Assembly (NCBI GenBank): GCA_019285755.1
Contig: CP079103.1
Coordinates: 2,108,001 to 2,172,000, forward strand
Direction: 5' to 3'
DNA from: Chitinophaga sp. E66
Lineage (GTDB): Bacteria; Bacteroidota; Bacteroidia; Chitinophagales; Chitinophagaceae
DNA: 64,000 nucleotides
The notes under the pieces were generated by a model. The model made no database searches, was not told the DNA's origin, and saw nothing but the letters and a program-made list of their open reading frames with translations. Shown here piece after piece: positions 55,625 through 64,000 of this stretch (position 1 is the first letter of the stretch; each line of letters opens with the position of its first letter). A program made the translations under genes and the position numbers.

Positions 55625-55814
55625 TGCCCTTCGTCTGCCCTTCGTCTGCCCTTCGTCTGCCCTTCGTCTGCCCTTCGTCTGCCCTTCGTCTGCCCTTCGT
55701 CTGCCCTTCGTCTGCCCTTCGTCTGCCCTTCGTCTGCCCTTCGTCTGCCCTTCGTCTGCCCTTCGTCTGCCCTTCGTCTGCCCTTCGTCTGCCCTTCGTC
55801 TGCCCTTCGTCTGC
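55625..55814. repeat. 11-bp tandem array, left part (17 units)
   Basis: Seventeen identical copies of TGCCCTTCGTC (55625-55811) followed by TGC. No spacers and no divergence between copies. Because 11 is not a multiple of three, every frame encodes the same 11-residue repeat (CPSSALRLPFV on the plus strand, DEGQTKGRRRA on the minus strand), so the open frames here are not evidence of a protein. The array continues in phase on the other side of the IS element. Confidence 0.95.
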
Positions 55815-55853
55815 TGACTTGTCCTAAAATAGGTTTACCACAAAATTTATTCT

Positions 55854-56249
55854 ATGACAAGAACATACAAAGAGGGTCGTTTTTATCCTGATTCGTTTAA
55901 AGATCAGGTGATCCGTGAGTATCAAAGCGGGTACAGTATGAATTATTTACGGCACAAGTACGAAATAAAGGGGAGTGACACTATTCGTAAATGGCTGCAT
56001 GCTAAAGGATTACGAACGTTTCCCCGAAAGAACTATCTTGTGAAGATGACACCCTCTTCAAACAAACCGTCCGAAAAGCAAAGTGGTCAGCAGCCTGATG
56101 TTGAGCAACTTCAAAAGCAATTAAAAGCCGCACAGCTTCAGTTGGAAGATGCACAGATCAAGGCAGAGATGCTGGAACGGCTGATAGAACTGGCTGAGCA
56201 GCGTCATCAGATCAGTATCAGAAAAAGGACAGTACCAGGTAATCCATGA
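55854..56249 (+). CDS. IS3-family transposase OrfA (helix-turn-helix protein)
   Basis: A 131-residue protein. An N-terminal helix-turn-helix (YPDSFKDQVIREYQSG, YLRHKYEIKGSDTIRKWLHAKG) is followed by a leucine-zipper-like coiled coil (QLQKQLKAAQLQLEDAQIKAEMLERLIELA). It binds the element ends. Its stop TGA overlaps the orfB start as ATGA (56246-56249), which suggests coupled translation. The A-run at 56222-56226 does not lead to orfB in the -1 frame, because a stop (TAA at 56240) comes first. Confidence 0.9.
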   Translation: MTRTYKEGRFYPDSFKDQVIREYQSGYSMNYLRHKYEIKGSDTIRKWLHAKGLRTFPRKNYLVKMTPSSNKPSEKQSGQQPDVEQLQKQLKAAQLQLEDAQIKAEMLERLIELAEQRHQISIRKRTVPGNP

Positions 56250-57180
56250 AACAAAAGACAAGCACCCCAAATTGACGCTTGGGCGGGCTTGTCGATTACT
56301 TGGCGTGAGCCGTCAGGCTTATTTTAAGCATCAGCATAAACGTGTAATTTCTGCCAACAGACAGCAGTTAATCTTAGGCGAGGCCCTTGCTATCCGCAGC
56401 CGGCATCCCGACATGGGTGGGCGCAAGTTATTTGGCATGTTGCAGCCTGTTTTTGCCCGGTTGGGTATTAAAATGGGCCGTGATGGCTTCTTTGATTTGC
56501 TTTCTGATGCAGGGTTGCTCATACGTAAACGCAAACGGCATATGCGAACAACTTACTCTGATCATTGGATGCGCAAATGGCCTAACCAGATCAAGAACTT
56601 CCAGCCCACGGGACCTGATCAGCTTTGGGTGAGTGATATAACTTACTGGAAAGCAGGGAGTAAAGATTACTTCATCAGTTTAGTGACAGATGCCTGGTCA
56701 CATAAGATCGTAGGTTATCAGGTAGCTGAGAATCTGGCTGGTATCCAGACACTGAAAGCCCTGCAAAAGGCGTTACAAGGCCTAAAAGGAAGTGCTCATC
56801 AGCTCATCCATCATTCAGATCGAGGTTGCCAATATTGCGCTACCGGATACGTAGAAACACTCCAGGCCCATGGCATTGGAATTAGCATGACGGAAACTGG
56901 AGATCCGCGGGACAATAGCATTGCTGAAAGGGTCAACGGGATTGTAAAAGGAGAATATTTGTATCATTATGAGATTAAAAACCTGGCACAGGCAGAGGCT
57001 ACATTAGAGAGATCGGTTCGTTTGTATAACACGGAGCGGCCACATTTAAGCATAGGTATGGCAACTCCTGAGCAAATACACCGCGAACCAATCCAAACCA
57101 GGCGACTATGGAAGAACTATTATCCTCAGAAAAAACAGATTGTAAACCCATCCCAGGATTACGAGGCAGATGTCAACTAA
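56246..57180 (+). CDS. IS3-family transposase OrfB (DDE integrase domain)
   Basis: About 311 residues. It starts at ATG 56246 (MKQKTSTP) in the -1 frame relative to orfA. One base appears missing from the AAA run near 56270, after which it reads LTLGRACRLLGVSRQAYFKH. The rve catalytic residues are Asp in WVSDITYW, Asp in IHHSDRG and Glu in NSIAERVNG, in the spacing of DD(35)E transposases. It would be functional if the shift is a sequence error. A later start at TTG 56272 is an alternative. Confidence 0.9.
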
Positions 57181-57228
57181 TACCAGGATTTATTCTTTAA
57201 CCGGTAAACTTTTTTTTAGGACGGGTCC

Positions 57229-57332
57229 TGCCCTTCGTCTGCCCTTCGTCTGCCCTTCGTCTGCCCTTCGTCTGCCCTTCGTCTGCCCTTCGTCTGCCCT
57301 TCGTCTGCCCTTCGTCTGCCCTTCGTCTGCCC
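57229..57332. repeat. 11-bp tandem array, right part (9 units)
   Basis: Nine identical TGCCCTTCGTC units (57229-57327) plus TGCCC. It is in phase with the left part if TGC is counted as the target duplication, giving 26 units (286 bp) before the IS inserted. Confidence 0.95.
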
Positions 57333-57335
57333 GGT

Positions 57336-57422
57336 CTTGTACTGATATAGGTTTACACCTGATGTTAGATAATACTGATATTGGTTTACAGTAGTCCAGG
57401 AAAATCTTGTTTCTGGTTTACA
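57336..57422 (+). repeat. Three degenerate IS-end-like motifs
   Basis: GGTTTACA occurs at 57350, 57383 and 57415 (33 and 32 bp apart). The first two are preceded by TACTGATAT and the first and third by CTTGT, as in the left end of the IS (CTTGTCCTAAAATAGGTTTACC). They may be remnants of earlier insertions or transposase-binding sites. Confidence 0.6.
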
Positions 57423-57602
57423 GGGTAAAATCCTCCTGTTTCTGACGGGGCGCTCTCCGAATCTGGTGACCGTTTGCAGAAACTGCATGGTCGGTGCTCG
57501 TTCATTTTTACGGTCAAATCACCCGATATACAGCATAGGGCACGGTTTTGTTGATTCTGTCATCCCCGGCACACCCTTTGGCCCCTTACCGAAAACATTA
57601 CT
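57423..57602. other. Short gene-free stretch
   Basis: No convincing coding frame on either strand between the last IS-end-like motif and the small ORF at 57603. No terminator or recognised promoter was seen. Confidence 0.5.
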
Positions 57603-57728
57603 ATGCGCGACCATCGCCATTACCGCAAACCGGTACCGCCTCCCAACACTAAATGGATGTACTACATCATCGCGGGCTCTTTCGCCCTGTCGCTTTTGAT
57701 CCAGATTATGATACAACTAACCCATTAA
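57603..57728 (+). CDS. Small membrane peptide (41 residues)
   Basis: ATG 57603 to TAA 57728. A basic N-terminus (MRDHRHYRKPVPPPNTK) precedes one hydrophobic helix (WMYYIIAGSFALSLLIQIMI). The start and composition look like a real small protein; no family was recognised. It ends 2 bp before the start of the next gene. Confidence 0.4.
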   Translation: MRDHRHYRKPVPPPNTKWMYYIIAGSFALSLLIQIMIQLTH

Positions 57729-57730
57729 TC

Positions 57731-58101
57731 ATGTTAAACACCTACGAAGTGCCGGCAATGATAGAAGACGCACTGCCGGAGCTGCATAAAGCCCTGCGTC
57801 AGTTTCCATGCATTTTTCACCTCTACGAAACGATGGAATGCCTCCGCGACCATACCCTCCGCCAATGGCGCGACCAAAATCTCCATGCCCTGGAACGATG
57901 CCTCCGGATTGCCGGCCGCCTCTACGAACGAGGTAACCAAAAAGTCCGTGATGCCGTGGAACGCATACTTGTGCCGGGGATCTCCCGCGCGGAAGTAAAC
58001 ACCAGGCTGGTCGCATCCGGCTCTATTCACGGATCCCGGCATCATTGTACGGCGTCTTTATTCGTCAACATCTCCATACTTCAATACATGCACGCATTTA
58101 A
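57731..58101 (+). CDS. DUF7674-like small helical protein
   Basis: About 120 residues starting MLNTYEVPAMIEDALPELHKAL. The pattern FHLYETMECLRDHTLRQWRDQNLHALERCLRIAGRLYERGNQKVRDAVER resembles a small helical Bacteroidota family of about this length. After a probable shift near 57970-58020 it reads RIPASLYGVFIRQHLHTSIHARI and stops at 58101. If that shift is absent, the frame continues into the acetyltransferase as one fused protein. I favour two genes with a short overlap. Confidence 0.45.
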
Positions 58102-58686
58102 TTCCATTACCGCTCCGGAGGCGGAGCCTCCCGTCGGATTTGTCGTTCGTCCTGCTACGTTAGACGACGCTTACTTTAGTCGCCTCATCGCCGAAACCAT
58201 CGCCTCTTCCGCCAAAGCCCGCGGTACCGGTATCGCCGGCAGAACGCCCGATATGATCCGCCAAAAGATACTCGATGGGAAGGCCGTCATTGCCCTCACC
58301 CCAAATGGTGAATGGGCTGGTTTCGCCTACATCGAAGCCTGGGAAGGCGGGAAGTTCGTTTCCAACAGCGGCCTCATCGTCCGGCCCGACCTGCGCGGTA
58401 ATGGGGTCGCCGCTGCCATCAAGCAGGCCGTTTTCAGGCTTAGCAGAACGTTATACCCCAGGCCGGCATCTGCTCCATCACCACCGGGGCCGCTGTCATG
58501 AAGCTCAACAGCAGGCTGGGCTTCCGGCCCGTATCGTTTCCGGAAATTACCCAGGACGAACGCTTTTGGGAAGGTTGCCGCTCCTGCGTTAATTATGGCA
58601 CCCTTTGCGCCCAGCATCGCCGCAACTGCCTGTGCACGGCTTTGCTGTACGACCCGGCAGAACATGTGACGCAAAGCGGGAATTAA
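58088..58686 (+). CDS. GNAT-family N-acetyltransferase
   Basis: About 199 residues from ATG 58088 (MHAFNSITAPEAEPP). The GNAT fold is seen in GFVVRPATLDDAYFSRLIAETI and in the acetyl-CoA loop GLIVRPDLRGNGVAAAIKQAV. One shift near 58465 is corrected. A C-terminal Cys cluster (FWEGCRSCVNYGTLC, RRNCLCTALLYDP) is like that of Bacteroidota acetyltransferases near arginine genes, so N-acetylglutamate synthesis is possible but not shown. Confidence 0.7.
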
Positions 58687-58745
58687 TGATATCCGGTAAA
58701 AGGACGGTAGTTTCTTATTATCTTGGAATTCAAATTCCCTACTTC

Positions 58746-60483
58746 ATGAGAACCGTCACCTGTTTCGCCCTTGCCTGCCTTTTATCGTTTGTGGCCCACG
58801 CTCAGCTCAACGCCGTGCGGCTGAACCAGATCGGGTTTTATACCGGAGGCCCGAAAGTGGCCGCCATCACAGAAAAACCAGCATCGGATGTGTTCTTCAT
58901 CACCACGGCCGACGGCAGGGATACGGTCTTTCGCGGAGCGCTGCAGGCGGAACGGCCATCTAAGTATTCGTCCACCCGCGTACGGCTCGCCAATTTCTCG
59001 GGTTTGCAACAGCAGGGCACCTTCGTGCTGAGGGCGCCCGGACTTCCGCCCTCATATCCCTTCACCATCAGTGATGCGCCTTACCATGATCTCGCTAAGG
59101 CGGTTATTAAAGGATTCTATTTCCAGCGCGCTTCCATGCCGCTCGAAGAAAAATATGCCGGCAAGTGGAAACGCCCCGCGGGCCATCCGGACACGCGTGT
59201 ACTGGTACATGCTTCCGCTGCAGATGACAAGCGGCCGGAAGGAACGGTGATTTCCTCGCCCGGCGGATGGTACGATGCCGGTGATTATAACAAATACATC
59301 GTCAATTCTGGCATCACGATGTATATGTTGCTGGCTGCTTACGAAGATTTTCCCGCGTATTTTGGTCAGCTGGACGTTAACATACCCGAAAGCGGCAACG
59401 GCGTGCCAGACGTGCTCGACGAAGCACTGTATAACCTCCGCTGGATGTTGACCATGCAGGATCCTAACGACGGTGGCGTGTATCATAAATGCACCAATGC
59501 GGAGTTCGACCGCATGGTCATGCCGCACCAGGCTTCGAAATCACCGCGGTTCGTCGTGAAGAAAAGCCTTACGGCCAGTTATGATTTTGCCGCGGTGATG
59601 GCCATGGCGGCAAGGATATATGTCAAGTACGACAAATTCTTTCCCGGATTGGCCGATAGCTGCCGAAAGGCTGCACTGAGTGCATTCGAATGGACGGAAA
59701 ACACGCTGCGCCGAACTTCAGCTACAGCCAGGTGGAAATCAACCGCATGAACGTCCCGGCAATTAATACGGGCGAGTATGGCGACAAGGATCCGGAAGAT
59801 GAAAAAGCTGGGCTATTTGCGAGTTGTTTATTACAGAAGGCAGTATGAAATTCTTTGACCTCATCATGCAGCCTGCAGGTTATCAGGATATGCCTACCGG
59901 AATAATGTAGGTATGCTAGGTACTTTAAGCTTCTCTCGCTATGTGTCGGAACAACAGCGGGAGAACAAAGCCAGGTCCCTGAAGTTGTTAGGTGATAAAC
60001 TCATCCTGCCGGTCGGAGAAAACGCCTTCGGTACCGTCATGGGCCAGACGGCCGGCGATTTCAACTGGGGCGGCAATTGCAATGCCGCGGCGCAGGGAAT
60101 TGCGCTGGTATACGCTTATAAAGCATCCAAAGACCGCAAATACCTCGATATGGCCCTTTCGAACCTCGATTACCTTTTAGGCCGCAACGCCACGGGTTAT
60201 TCCTTTGTAACCGGTTTCGGTTCACAATCCCCATGCACCCGCACCACCGCCCGTCTATGGCGGATGGTGTGAAGGACCCGTGCCAGGGCTCCTCGTGGGT
60301 GGACCGAACGTCAAGATGCAGGATAAGTGCGTGTATCCTTTTAAGGAAGTTGAGACAGCGTATGTGGACAGCGCCTGTTCATACGCTTCGAATGAAATTG
60401 CCATTAACTGGAACGCACCGCTGGTCTACCTCGTCAATGCCGTGGAAGCGCTGAAGGTGGAAGCGGGATATGTGAAGCCATAA
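58746..60483 (+). CDS. Glycoside hydrolase family 9 (endoglucanase/cellulase)
   Basis: About 579 residues with a signal peptide (VTCFALACLLSFVAHAQ). An N-terminal Ig-like domain (VRLNQIGFYTGGPKVA) precedes the (alpha/alpha)6 barrel. GH9 signatures are GGWYDAGDYNKY (catalytic base Asp) and MHPHHRPS, with the acid Glu expected in SYASNEIAINWN. Shifts occur near 59710, 59810, 59900, 60225 and 60285. It is predicted to be secreted and to hydrolyse beta-1,4-glucan. Confidence 0.9.
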
Positions 60484-60543
60484 ACCTCTCAGGGCTTTGC
60501 GTATTGTTTGGTAAATTGCTGCCGTATTTCAATCCGACACTAC

Positions 60544-61626
60544 ATGGCAATAAGCATCAGTTGCATAGGATGGGTTACTGCGGTTACCGCTTCATGGCTG
60601 CAACCGGCAGACACGGTTCCCCGCGGGGATACGCTGCCGGTTTCGCAATTGGAAGCGCCATGGATCGAAAAGATCGGAGATATGGCGACAGTGAAGCTGA
60701 CGGTTAGTGAGGATGTAGAGGAATTATCGCTGTTAACGCCCGATAAAGACCTTGAGCTTGTTCCAAATAATTCCGCCCTTGCACATATCAGTTTTTCCTA
60801 CCGTTTCCTGACGATCGGTTTTAAAGTGGCGCCACACTTCCTGACGGGTGATGCAGAAGAAGACCTGAAAGGGAAAACATCTGCCCGCGGGTTGGGAGTG
60901 GGTTTCTCTTTCCGGCACTGGCAACAGGAGCTGAGCTACAGCCGCACAAAGGGTTTCTATCTCGATAACACGGCAGATTATGTGCCATCCTGGAAAGAAG
61001 GGATGCCGTATATACAGTTCCCGCAGCTGGTTTTTACCAGCTACCAGGGTATTACGGCTTATAATTTCAACCGGCGTTTCTCCGTGAATGCCGTGCTCAC
61101 GCAAACGGAACGCCAGCGCAGGAGCGCGGGGAGCTTCATTCCTTTGCTTTTATACCGTTATTATATCATTGACGATCGTTCGGTGCCGGTGGGTTCCGGT
61201 GGCGCCAGGCAAAAGTCGAATAATTTCGAAGTGTTGCTTGGCGCAGGTTATCAGTACACGTTTGTCTGGAAAGATTTTTACGCATCGCTGGGCATGACGC
61301 CTGGTGCCGGATATATCTTCACGAAGCTGACGACGCGCTTTCCCGGGGAGCCGGTCGTTTCCCATAACAATACACCTGCTTTCCGGATCGACGGCCGGGC
61401 AGGATTAGGTTACAATGGCCCGCGGTTGTATGCAGGCGCATATATGAACGTCATCGCCAACGCTTCCGGGCAGCGGCATACCGCTATCATCAACAGCGAC
61501 AGCCGGCTGATATTCCGGGTGTTCGTGGGGTATCGGTTTAAAGCGCCTAAGTTCCTCACGAATCAGATGGATAAGGTTACTGAAATGGGAGAACGTAAAT
61601 TGCAACGATTGAAAGGGAAGAAATAA
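60544..61626 (+). CDS. DUF4421 domain protein
   Basis: About 360 residues from ATG 60544 (MAISISCIGW), with a likely signal peptide. Long alternating strands (HISFSYRFLTIGFKVAPHFL, GLGVGFSFRHWQQELSYSRTKGFYLDN, RLIFRVFVGYRFKAPKFL) suggest an outer-membrane barrel, as in the DUF4421 family. It is intact. Function is unknown. Confidence 0.8.
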   Translation: MAISISCIGWVTAVTASWLQPADTVPRGDTLPVSQLEAPWIEKIGDMATVKLTVSEDVEELSLLTPDKDLELVPNNSALAHISFSYRFLTIGFKVAPHFLTGDAEEDLKGKTSARGLGVGFSFRHWQQELSYSRTKGFYLDNTADYVPSWKEGMPYIQFPQLVFTSYQGITAYNFNRRFSVNAVLTQTERQRRSAGSFIPLLLYRYYIIDDRSVPVGSGGARQKSNNFEVLLGAGYQYTFVWKDFYASLGMTPGAGYIFTKLTTRFPGEPVVSHNNTPAFRIDGRAGLGYNGPRLYAGAYMNVIANASGQRHTAIINSDSRLIFRVFVGYRFKAPKFLTNQMDKVTEMGERKLQRLKGKK

Positions 61627-61714
61627 TGGAAAAGTGTTTACTGCTGACCTCCCATTAAACGCAACTGCCAGTGCAAATTGCACCGGCAATTACCATTTTG
61701 TAAATGTAAAAGGA

Positions 61715-62739
61715 CTATTTCAACCTCGCCTTCATCTCGTCCCAGGCATAATAATGGAATACTCTTCCATTACTCATCGCCACGAATAAGCCCCCTGGGA
61801 ATTTACCTCCGAACGTCACCGGCGTGATATCCGATCCATCGCTTTCTACAGTGGATACAGGTACTTCGCCAACAAATGCGTTGTCGCCTTCCCGGCGAAA
61901 GACCATGAAAGTATTCGCCTGTTGGTTGGATACGAGGATATACCCGGTACTGTCGCCCGTAGGGTAGATGGAGATACCTTCGTGATCGGACTGGAAGCCC
62001 GTCTGACCGAAGAGGCCCAGTTCCTGATCTTCTTTGCGGTCCGGATCAGCGTAGTACTTGCGGACGCCTACCGTTTCGTCGGAGCAGTACACATAGCCCA
62101 ACTTGTTATCTACCGAGATGGCTTCGATTTCTTTCTTACCGCTGTACTTACCGAACTTTCTTACAAGGTCGGCCCTAACCTGGCCCTTCCCGTTGTCCTG
62201 GAGGCGGTATTGCCAGAGGTATCCATCCAGTGGGCCATCCTTCCTGCTCACGATCACGAAGATGGCGGAATCCGTGGGGCGTGTATAGAGCGCCACGCCC
62301 ATAGGGTCGCCCGGTTGCTCGCCGGCAAAGACAGGAATGCCGCCGTTGTCGACAGGTTGAAGATCGGGGAGGCGGAAGATGCGGATCTTTTTGGTTTCAC
62401 GCTCCGTAGCGACCGCGATATCTGTAGGTTTACCTGCCAGCGGCAGGTCATAGGCGATGTCTACGTTATTGGGGCGCTGGAGGCGGCCCGTCTTGCGGAC
62501 GATCTTCCCGTTCAGGTCGAAGGCGTAAAGGGCGCCATCGGAATCTTTGTCGGTACCGATGACGAGGCTCTGCATCGTATCCGCCCGGTTGATCCAGATG
62601 GCGGGATCGTCTGTGTCGTGGTTAGTCTGTTCCGTTACAACGGCCGGCTTCAAGGCGTTCTCTGCCACGGAGCCAGCCCGCCGTCACATGCGGCAAGCCC
62701 AAGTGCCATCACAGTGCTTACTATCTTTATCGTTCTCAT
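61715..62739 (-). CDS. Beta-propeller phytase lipoprotein
   Basis: About 341 residues. The start MRTIKIVSTVMALGLAACD has a lipobox; a shift near 62665 joins it to the body. Phytase-like blocks are HDTDDPAIWINRADTMQSLVIGTDKDS, GRLQRPNNVDIAYD, EIEAISVDNKLGYVYCSDE and SDHEGISIYPTG, with the six-bladed propeller's acidic calcium sites. It releases phosphate from phytate outside the cytosol. It follows a TonB-dependent receptor by 18 bp. Confidence 0.85.
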
Positions 62740-62756
62740 TTCCTTGGTTGTATGGT

Positions 62757-64000
62757 TTACAGATCGAATTTGAATCCGAAGTTATACCGCGGACGGTAGA
62801 ATTCAGCCTGCATCTCTCTCCCGGATGCCCTGGTAATAACGTAACGGCTGGTTGGTCAGGTTGTTCGCTTCACCGAAGAAACGCACCTGGCGCGTCAGTT
62901 TCACGGAGGCGTTCAGGTCGAGGAAGAACTGTTTGTCATAGAAGCGGTCTTCGAAATCATCTCCGCCCAGCTCATCAAAATACGACGCTGCGTAGTTGCC
63001 GGAAATTCGGGCGGTAAAGATCCTGTTCTCGAATGAAAGGGAGGCATTGAACATATGGGGAGCCGTGCCGGGTAGCGTCACGCCCTCGCGTTTTTCTCCG
63101 TCGCCGTTGTACACGCCGTCGGCTTTGGATTTGGTGAATGTGTAGTTTACATATATCCCGAACCCTTTGGCAAAGCCGGGGAGGAAGTCGAGCTGCCGTT
63201 GTAGGGCTACTTCAAAACCATAGACCTTCACTTTGTTGCCGTTACGCGCCTGGGTGTAGGACCAATTCACACCCGCGGGAACGGGGTTCGCCTGCCCCGG
63301 GAAGTCTGTCGCGAATTGAGCGGTGGTATATTGCTGGTCATTGTAAGTGTAGATAAAATCGTTGATGTTCTTGTAGAAAACACCGCCAGACAAGATACCG
63401 ACGGATTTAAAATACTGCTCCGCCATGAAGTCGAAATTAGTGGCATAAGCGGCCTTCAGTTCGGGATTGCCGGCGCTAATAGCCTCGTCTTCCGGTACAA
63501 TATTTAGGTAAGGCGCATTGTCGTAGTAGTTCGGGCGGGCGATGGACGTAGTTGCGGCCAGGCGCAGCACGAGGTTATCAGTTGCGTTGTACTTGAAGGT
63601 AAGACCGGGAAGCACGTTCAGGTAGTTGTTTTTAACGCTGCGGGTGCCTTTAAGCGTCTCTTCCTCTTCCACGATATTGCCGTCGTATTTCGTGCTGGTA
63701 TGTTCAAAACGCACACCTGCGATAAACGACAGTTTTGTCGTGATGTCCTGGTCCCAGCGCACGTATCCCGCCAGGATGGATTCTTTGGCTTTATAGTTCA
63801 CGGCCAGGAACTCAGATGGGTCGGCTTCCTTCTCGAACTTCGCGGCGTTGCCAAGATCGAGACCACCCAGGAACTCCGGTGAAACGAACCGCCCGGGTAT
63901 ATATTGGTTACCTGGCTGGAAGGGTTGTTTGTTCCAGGAGAACAGGGGCATTTTATCCAGCGTAGCGAAGTCGTCGATGGGCGTGTATTCAAAGAAGTCG
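62757..64000 (-). CDS. TonB-dependent receptor, 5'-truncated by window edge
   Basis: The C-terminal ~414 residues. Barrel strands such as YVRWDQDITTKLSFIAGVRFEHTS, LVLRLAATTSIARPNYYDNAPYLN and FGIYVNYTFTKSKADGVY, and the end NNLTNQPLRYYQG, are typical of the TonB-dependent receptor family. A shift near 62815 is corrected, and the last strand then ends RYNFGFKFDL. It is upstream of the phytase on the same strand, so the pair probably imports a phosphate-containing compound. The N-terminal plug is outside the window. Confidence 0.85.

Larger units (their letters stand above)
55815..57228 (+). mobile_element. IS3-family insertion sequence inserted in the array
   Basis: A 1,414-bp element. The left end (55815-55839) reads TGACTTGTCCTAAAA then TAGGTTTACC. 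The right end (57203-57228), read inward on the minus strand, gives GGACCCGTCCTAAAA then AAAAAGTTTACC, so the ends are imperfect inverted repeats. Both sides carry TGC (55812-55814 and 57229-57231), the 3-bp duplication expected for IS3-family insertion; CTGC (4 bp) is also possible. It carries orfA and orfB in the usual layout. The element split a single array into 17 and 9 units. Confidence 0.85.

Noticed and set aside
55615..55827. Long open frames through the 11-bp array, and similar ones over the right array on both strands
   Set aside because: The repeat lacks stops in all frames, so open frames arise automatically. The same 11-residue repeat appears in every frame.
56222..56249. Programmed -1 frameshift joining orfA to orfB
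   Set aside because: A stop at 56240-56242 in the -1 frame lies between the A-run and orfB. The ATGA overlap favours coupled translation.
55815..57228. The 11-bp arrays as subterminal repeats of the IS element
   Set aside because: Inverted ends lie inside the arrays, both sides are in the same orientation and phase, and TGC occurs on each side as a target duplication. Insertion into an existing array explains the layout more simply.
55625..57332. CRISPR array
   Set aside because: The units are contiguous with no spacers and there are no cas genes.

Overview
The window is chromosomal DNA of a Bacteroidota bacterium, most likely from the Chitinophagaceae (Chitinophaga-like; inference from gene content). 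The signs are SusC/SusD pairs, a hybrid two-component regulator, TonB-dependent receptors, DUF4251 and DUF4421 proteins, many secreted glycoside hydrolases and peptidases, and promoters fitting the Bacteroidota -7 consensus TAnnTTTG. No rRNA, tRNA or CRISPR array was seen. Most long genes are interrupted by single-base shifts, typically one base missing from a run of four or more identical bases. Because this also hits sufB, sufC and sufS, it is read as sequence error. Such genes are annotated as single CDSs spanning the shift, with approximate shift points.

Layout. 1-6.3 kb: a metallophosphoesterase cut by the window edge, an SRPBCC protein, a membrane class III cyclase, a tail-fibre-like surface protein, a hypothetical protein, a 600-bp gene-free stretch ending in a terminator, and an ECF sigma factor with a membrane protein. 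6.3-12.9 kb: a DUF1080 protein, a GH2 hydrolase, an M16 peptidase and a TauE/SafE permease. 12.96-13.08 kb: a long imperfect hairpin built of 11-bp repeats. 13.2-19.2 kb: a minus-strand cluster of LytTR membrane regulator, TonB-dependent receptor, beta-helix lipoprotein and diheme cytochrome. 19.3-35.3 kb: an S1-like protein, a START-like protein, P1, S10 and M1 peptidases, a second metallophosphoesterase, GH31, DNA polymerase IV and several small envelope proteins. 35.4-47.6 kb: a polysaccharide utilization locus (hybrid sensor/regulator, SusC, SusD, IPT surface protein, GH51-like hydrolase).

47.7-55.5 kb holds a membrane protein, a free methionine sulfoxide reductase and the SUF iron-sulfur operon (sufB-C-D-S-E plus a DUF59 gene). 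A SufR-like regulator is divergently transcribed from sufB across a gap with an inverted repeat. 55.6-57.4 kb is the most unusual part: 26 copies of an 11-bp repeat behind a consensus promoter, split by a 1.4-kb IS3-family element with an apparent TGC target duplication, then three degenerate copies of the element's terminal motif. 57.6-64 kb: a 41-residue membrane peptide, a small helical protein and acetyltransferase pair, a GH9 cellulase, a DUF4421 protein, and a phytase with a TonB-dependent receptor that runs off the window.
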